A stretch of DNA of 64,000 bases from assembly GCA_018105865.1 (NCBI GenBank), contig CM030865.1, forward strand, positions 3,545,716-3,609,715. The letters are read 5' to 3'. A program made the translations under genes and the position numbers. This stretch comes from Metaphire vulgaris. Taxonomy: Eukaryota; Annelida; Clitellata; Crassiclitellata; Megascolecidae. The notes under the pieces were generated by a model. That model searched no databases. It had not been told where the DNA came from and was given only the letters and a program-made list of their open reading frames with translations. This document shows positions 1-64,000 of the stretch, one piece after another. Positions within the stretch are counted from its first letter, which is position 1. Every line of letters starts with the position of its first letter.

Positions 1-12
1 TGTATGTATGTA

Positions 13-264
13 AATCAGAGAAGGCAATGGATGGGTCAAGACTTTCAAATGACCTATGAGTCATGCAATTTCTGTTCCTGGGGGAATCATTCTTTCACTA
101 ACATCACGAGTTTGCTGTCAGTCCAAAAGTAAACATTTTACTAAGATATAATCTTCTACTGCATTTACAGTGCTTGTCTGGTGTAGCATTCGAATCAGAG
201 AAGGCAAAGGATGGGTCCTCAAAATGACCTATGAGTCATGCAATCTAAGGGGGAATCATTCTTT
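13..264. repeat. Imperfect direct repeat pair in intron
   Basis: Bases 13-95 and 193-264 share AATCAGAGAAGGCAA, ATGACCTATGAGTCATGCAA and GGGGAATCATTCTTT. No exon was found in 1-605. Confidence 0.75.
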
Positions 265-605
265 GAGACTGTCAAAAAAGTTTTGAATTTTTCATTCTGG
301 AGCTGCGGAAACAACAAAATCAACTTGTTCCTCAACAAGCTGGAAGTTTTCAGAGCATTGAGTCATAAGCAATACAAATTATGAATATCAAGACATATTT
401 TCTTTTCTTTTGGGAATTCTTTGCACAAAAGCTTCAGTAATCACTGCAAAATTCTGTGCTAAAGTTTATCACATATCCACTTTTAAATACAAACAATTTA
501 TTAAATCTGCCAACAAAAGTATGTCAAATTTTAAAAATAAATGAAGAAATAAAAATAACATAAGATGTTTAAAATATTAATATAGTAAATTGATTTCCAA
601 CTTAC

Positions 606-63726
<63,121 letters not shown>

Positions 63727-63797
63727 CTGTCAACACAAGACAAACATCGTTACACAAACTACGTCACTCAAGTGCTTCACAACAATGCAAATTTGGG

Positions 63798-63882
63798 TTA
63801 ACCCTTTCGCTGCCAGCGAATGCATGGTGACTATGGTATATATGACAAGTGGCGCTCGACAACACAAAATTTAAGGGGTTAA
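63798..63882. mobile_element. TTAA-flanked palindromic MITE
   Basis: TTAACCCTTTCGCTGCC ... TTAAGGGGTTAA. The termini fit piggyBac-type elements. It is the last recognisable feature before the right window edge. Confidence 0.65.
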
Positions 63883-64000
63883 AGGAGTTTTCAACCGCAA
63901 TACTGTACCTGATCCTGTGAATTTATATAGTGTTTTCAAAAGTAAAACCTATAGTAGCAAAACCTATAGTAGCTGCTATACATCGTCATCGTTGTTGTTG

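Overview
The window is animal genomic DNA. It is intron-rich and AT-rich, with very many trinucleotide microsatellites and small DNA transposons. One gene explains essentially all of the conserved coding sequence: a ryanodine receptor (RyR), the giant tetrameric calcium-release channel of the endoplasmic/sarcoplasmic reticulum. It lies on the minus strand and runs off both ends. I reconstructed 54 exon positions between 63726 and 606, one of which exists as two alternative copies. About 7.9 kb of coding sequence corresponds to roughly residues 1250-3750 in rabbit RyR1 numbering (from memory, approximate). The N-terminal domains lie beyond base 64000; the C-terminal solenoid, channel pore and stop codon lie before base 1. 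Exon joins were chosen by matching reading frame, splice signals and homology together. The RyR and repeat content fit an invertebrate metazoan; I cannot name the phylum.

Layout from gene 5' to 3' (high to low coordinates): end of SPRY2 and the linker to SPRY3 (63.7-59.6 kb); SPRY3 and the return of the SPRY region (58.8-56.0 kb); junctional solenoid (55.3-45.5 kb); bridging solenoid with the conserved IP3R/RyR homology core (44.8-33.8 kb); RyR repeats 3 and 4 with the phosphorylation loop between them (33.4-28.7 kb); second half of the bridging solenoid (28.3-8.2 kb); the calmodulin-binding segment (4.3-4.0 kb); and the start of the core solenoid with an acidic stretch (2.2-0.6 kb).

The most interesting item is a pair of tandem, equal-length (113 nt) exons at 4148-4260 and 3961-4073. 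Each encodes a complete but different version of the RyR calmodulin-binding helix, with the same phases and only 74 bases between them. They look like mutually exclusive exons that would swap the calmodulin site. A frame-neutral 27-nt microexon (23506-23532), a GC-AG intron, a degenerate tandem copy of one exon, and one conserved exon I could not find are further points in the same gene.

The introns hold several hAT-type MITE families with 8-bp target duplications, piggyBac-type TTAA MITEs, mariner/pogo-type MITEs, a Helitron with clean ends (37319-38985) plus a diverged relative carrying a 77-bp tandem array, tRNA-headed SINEs, 3' remnants of non-LTR retrotransposons, minisatellites, and three perfect fold-back palindromes. 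No second protein-coding gene, tRNA, rRNA or CRISPR was seen.
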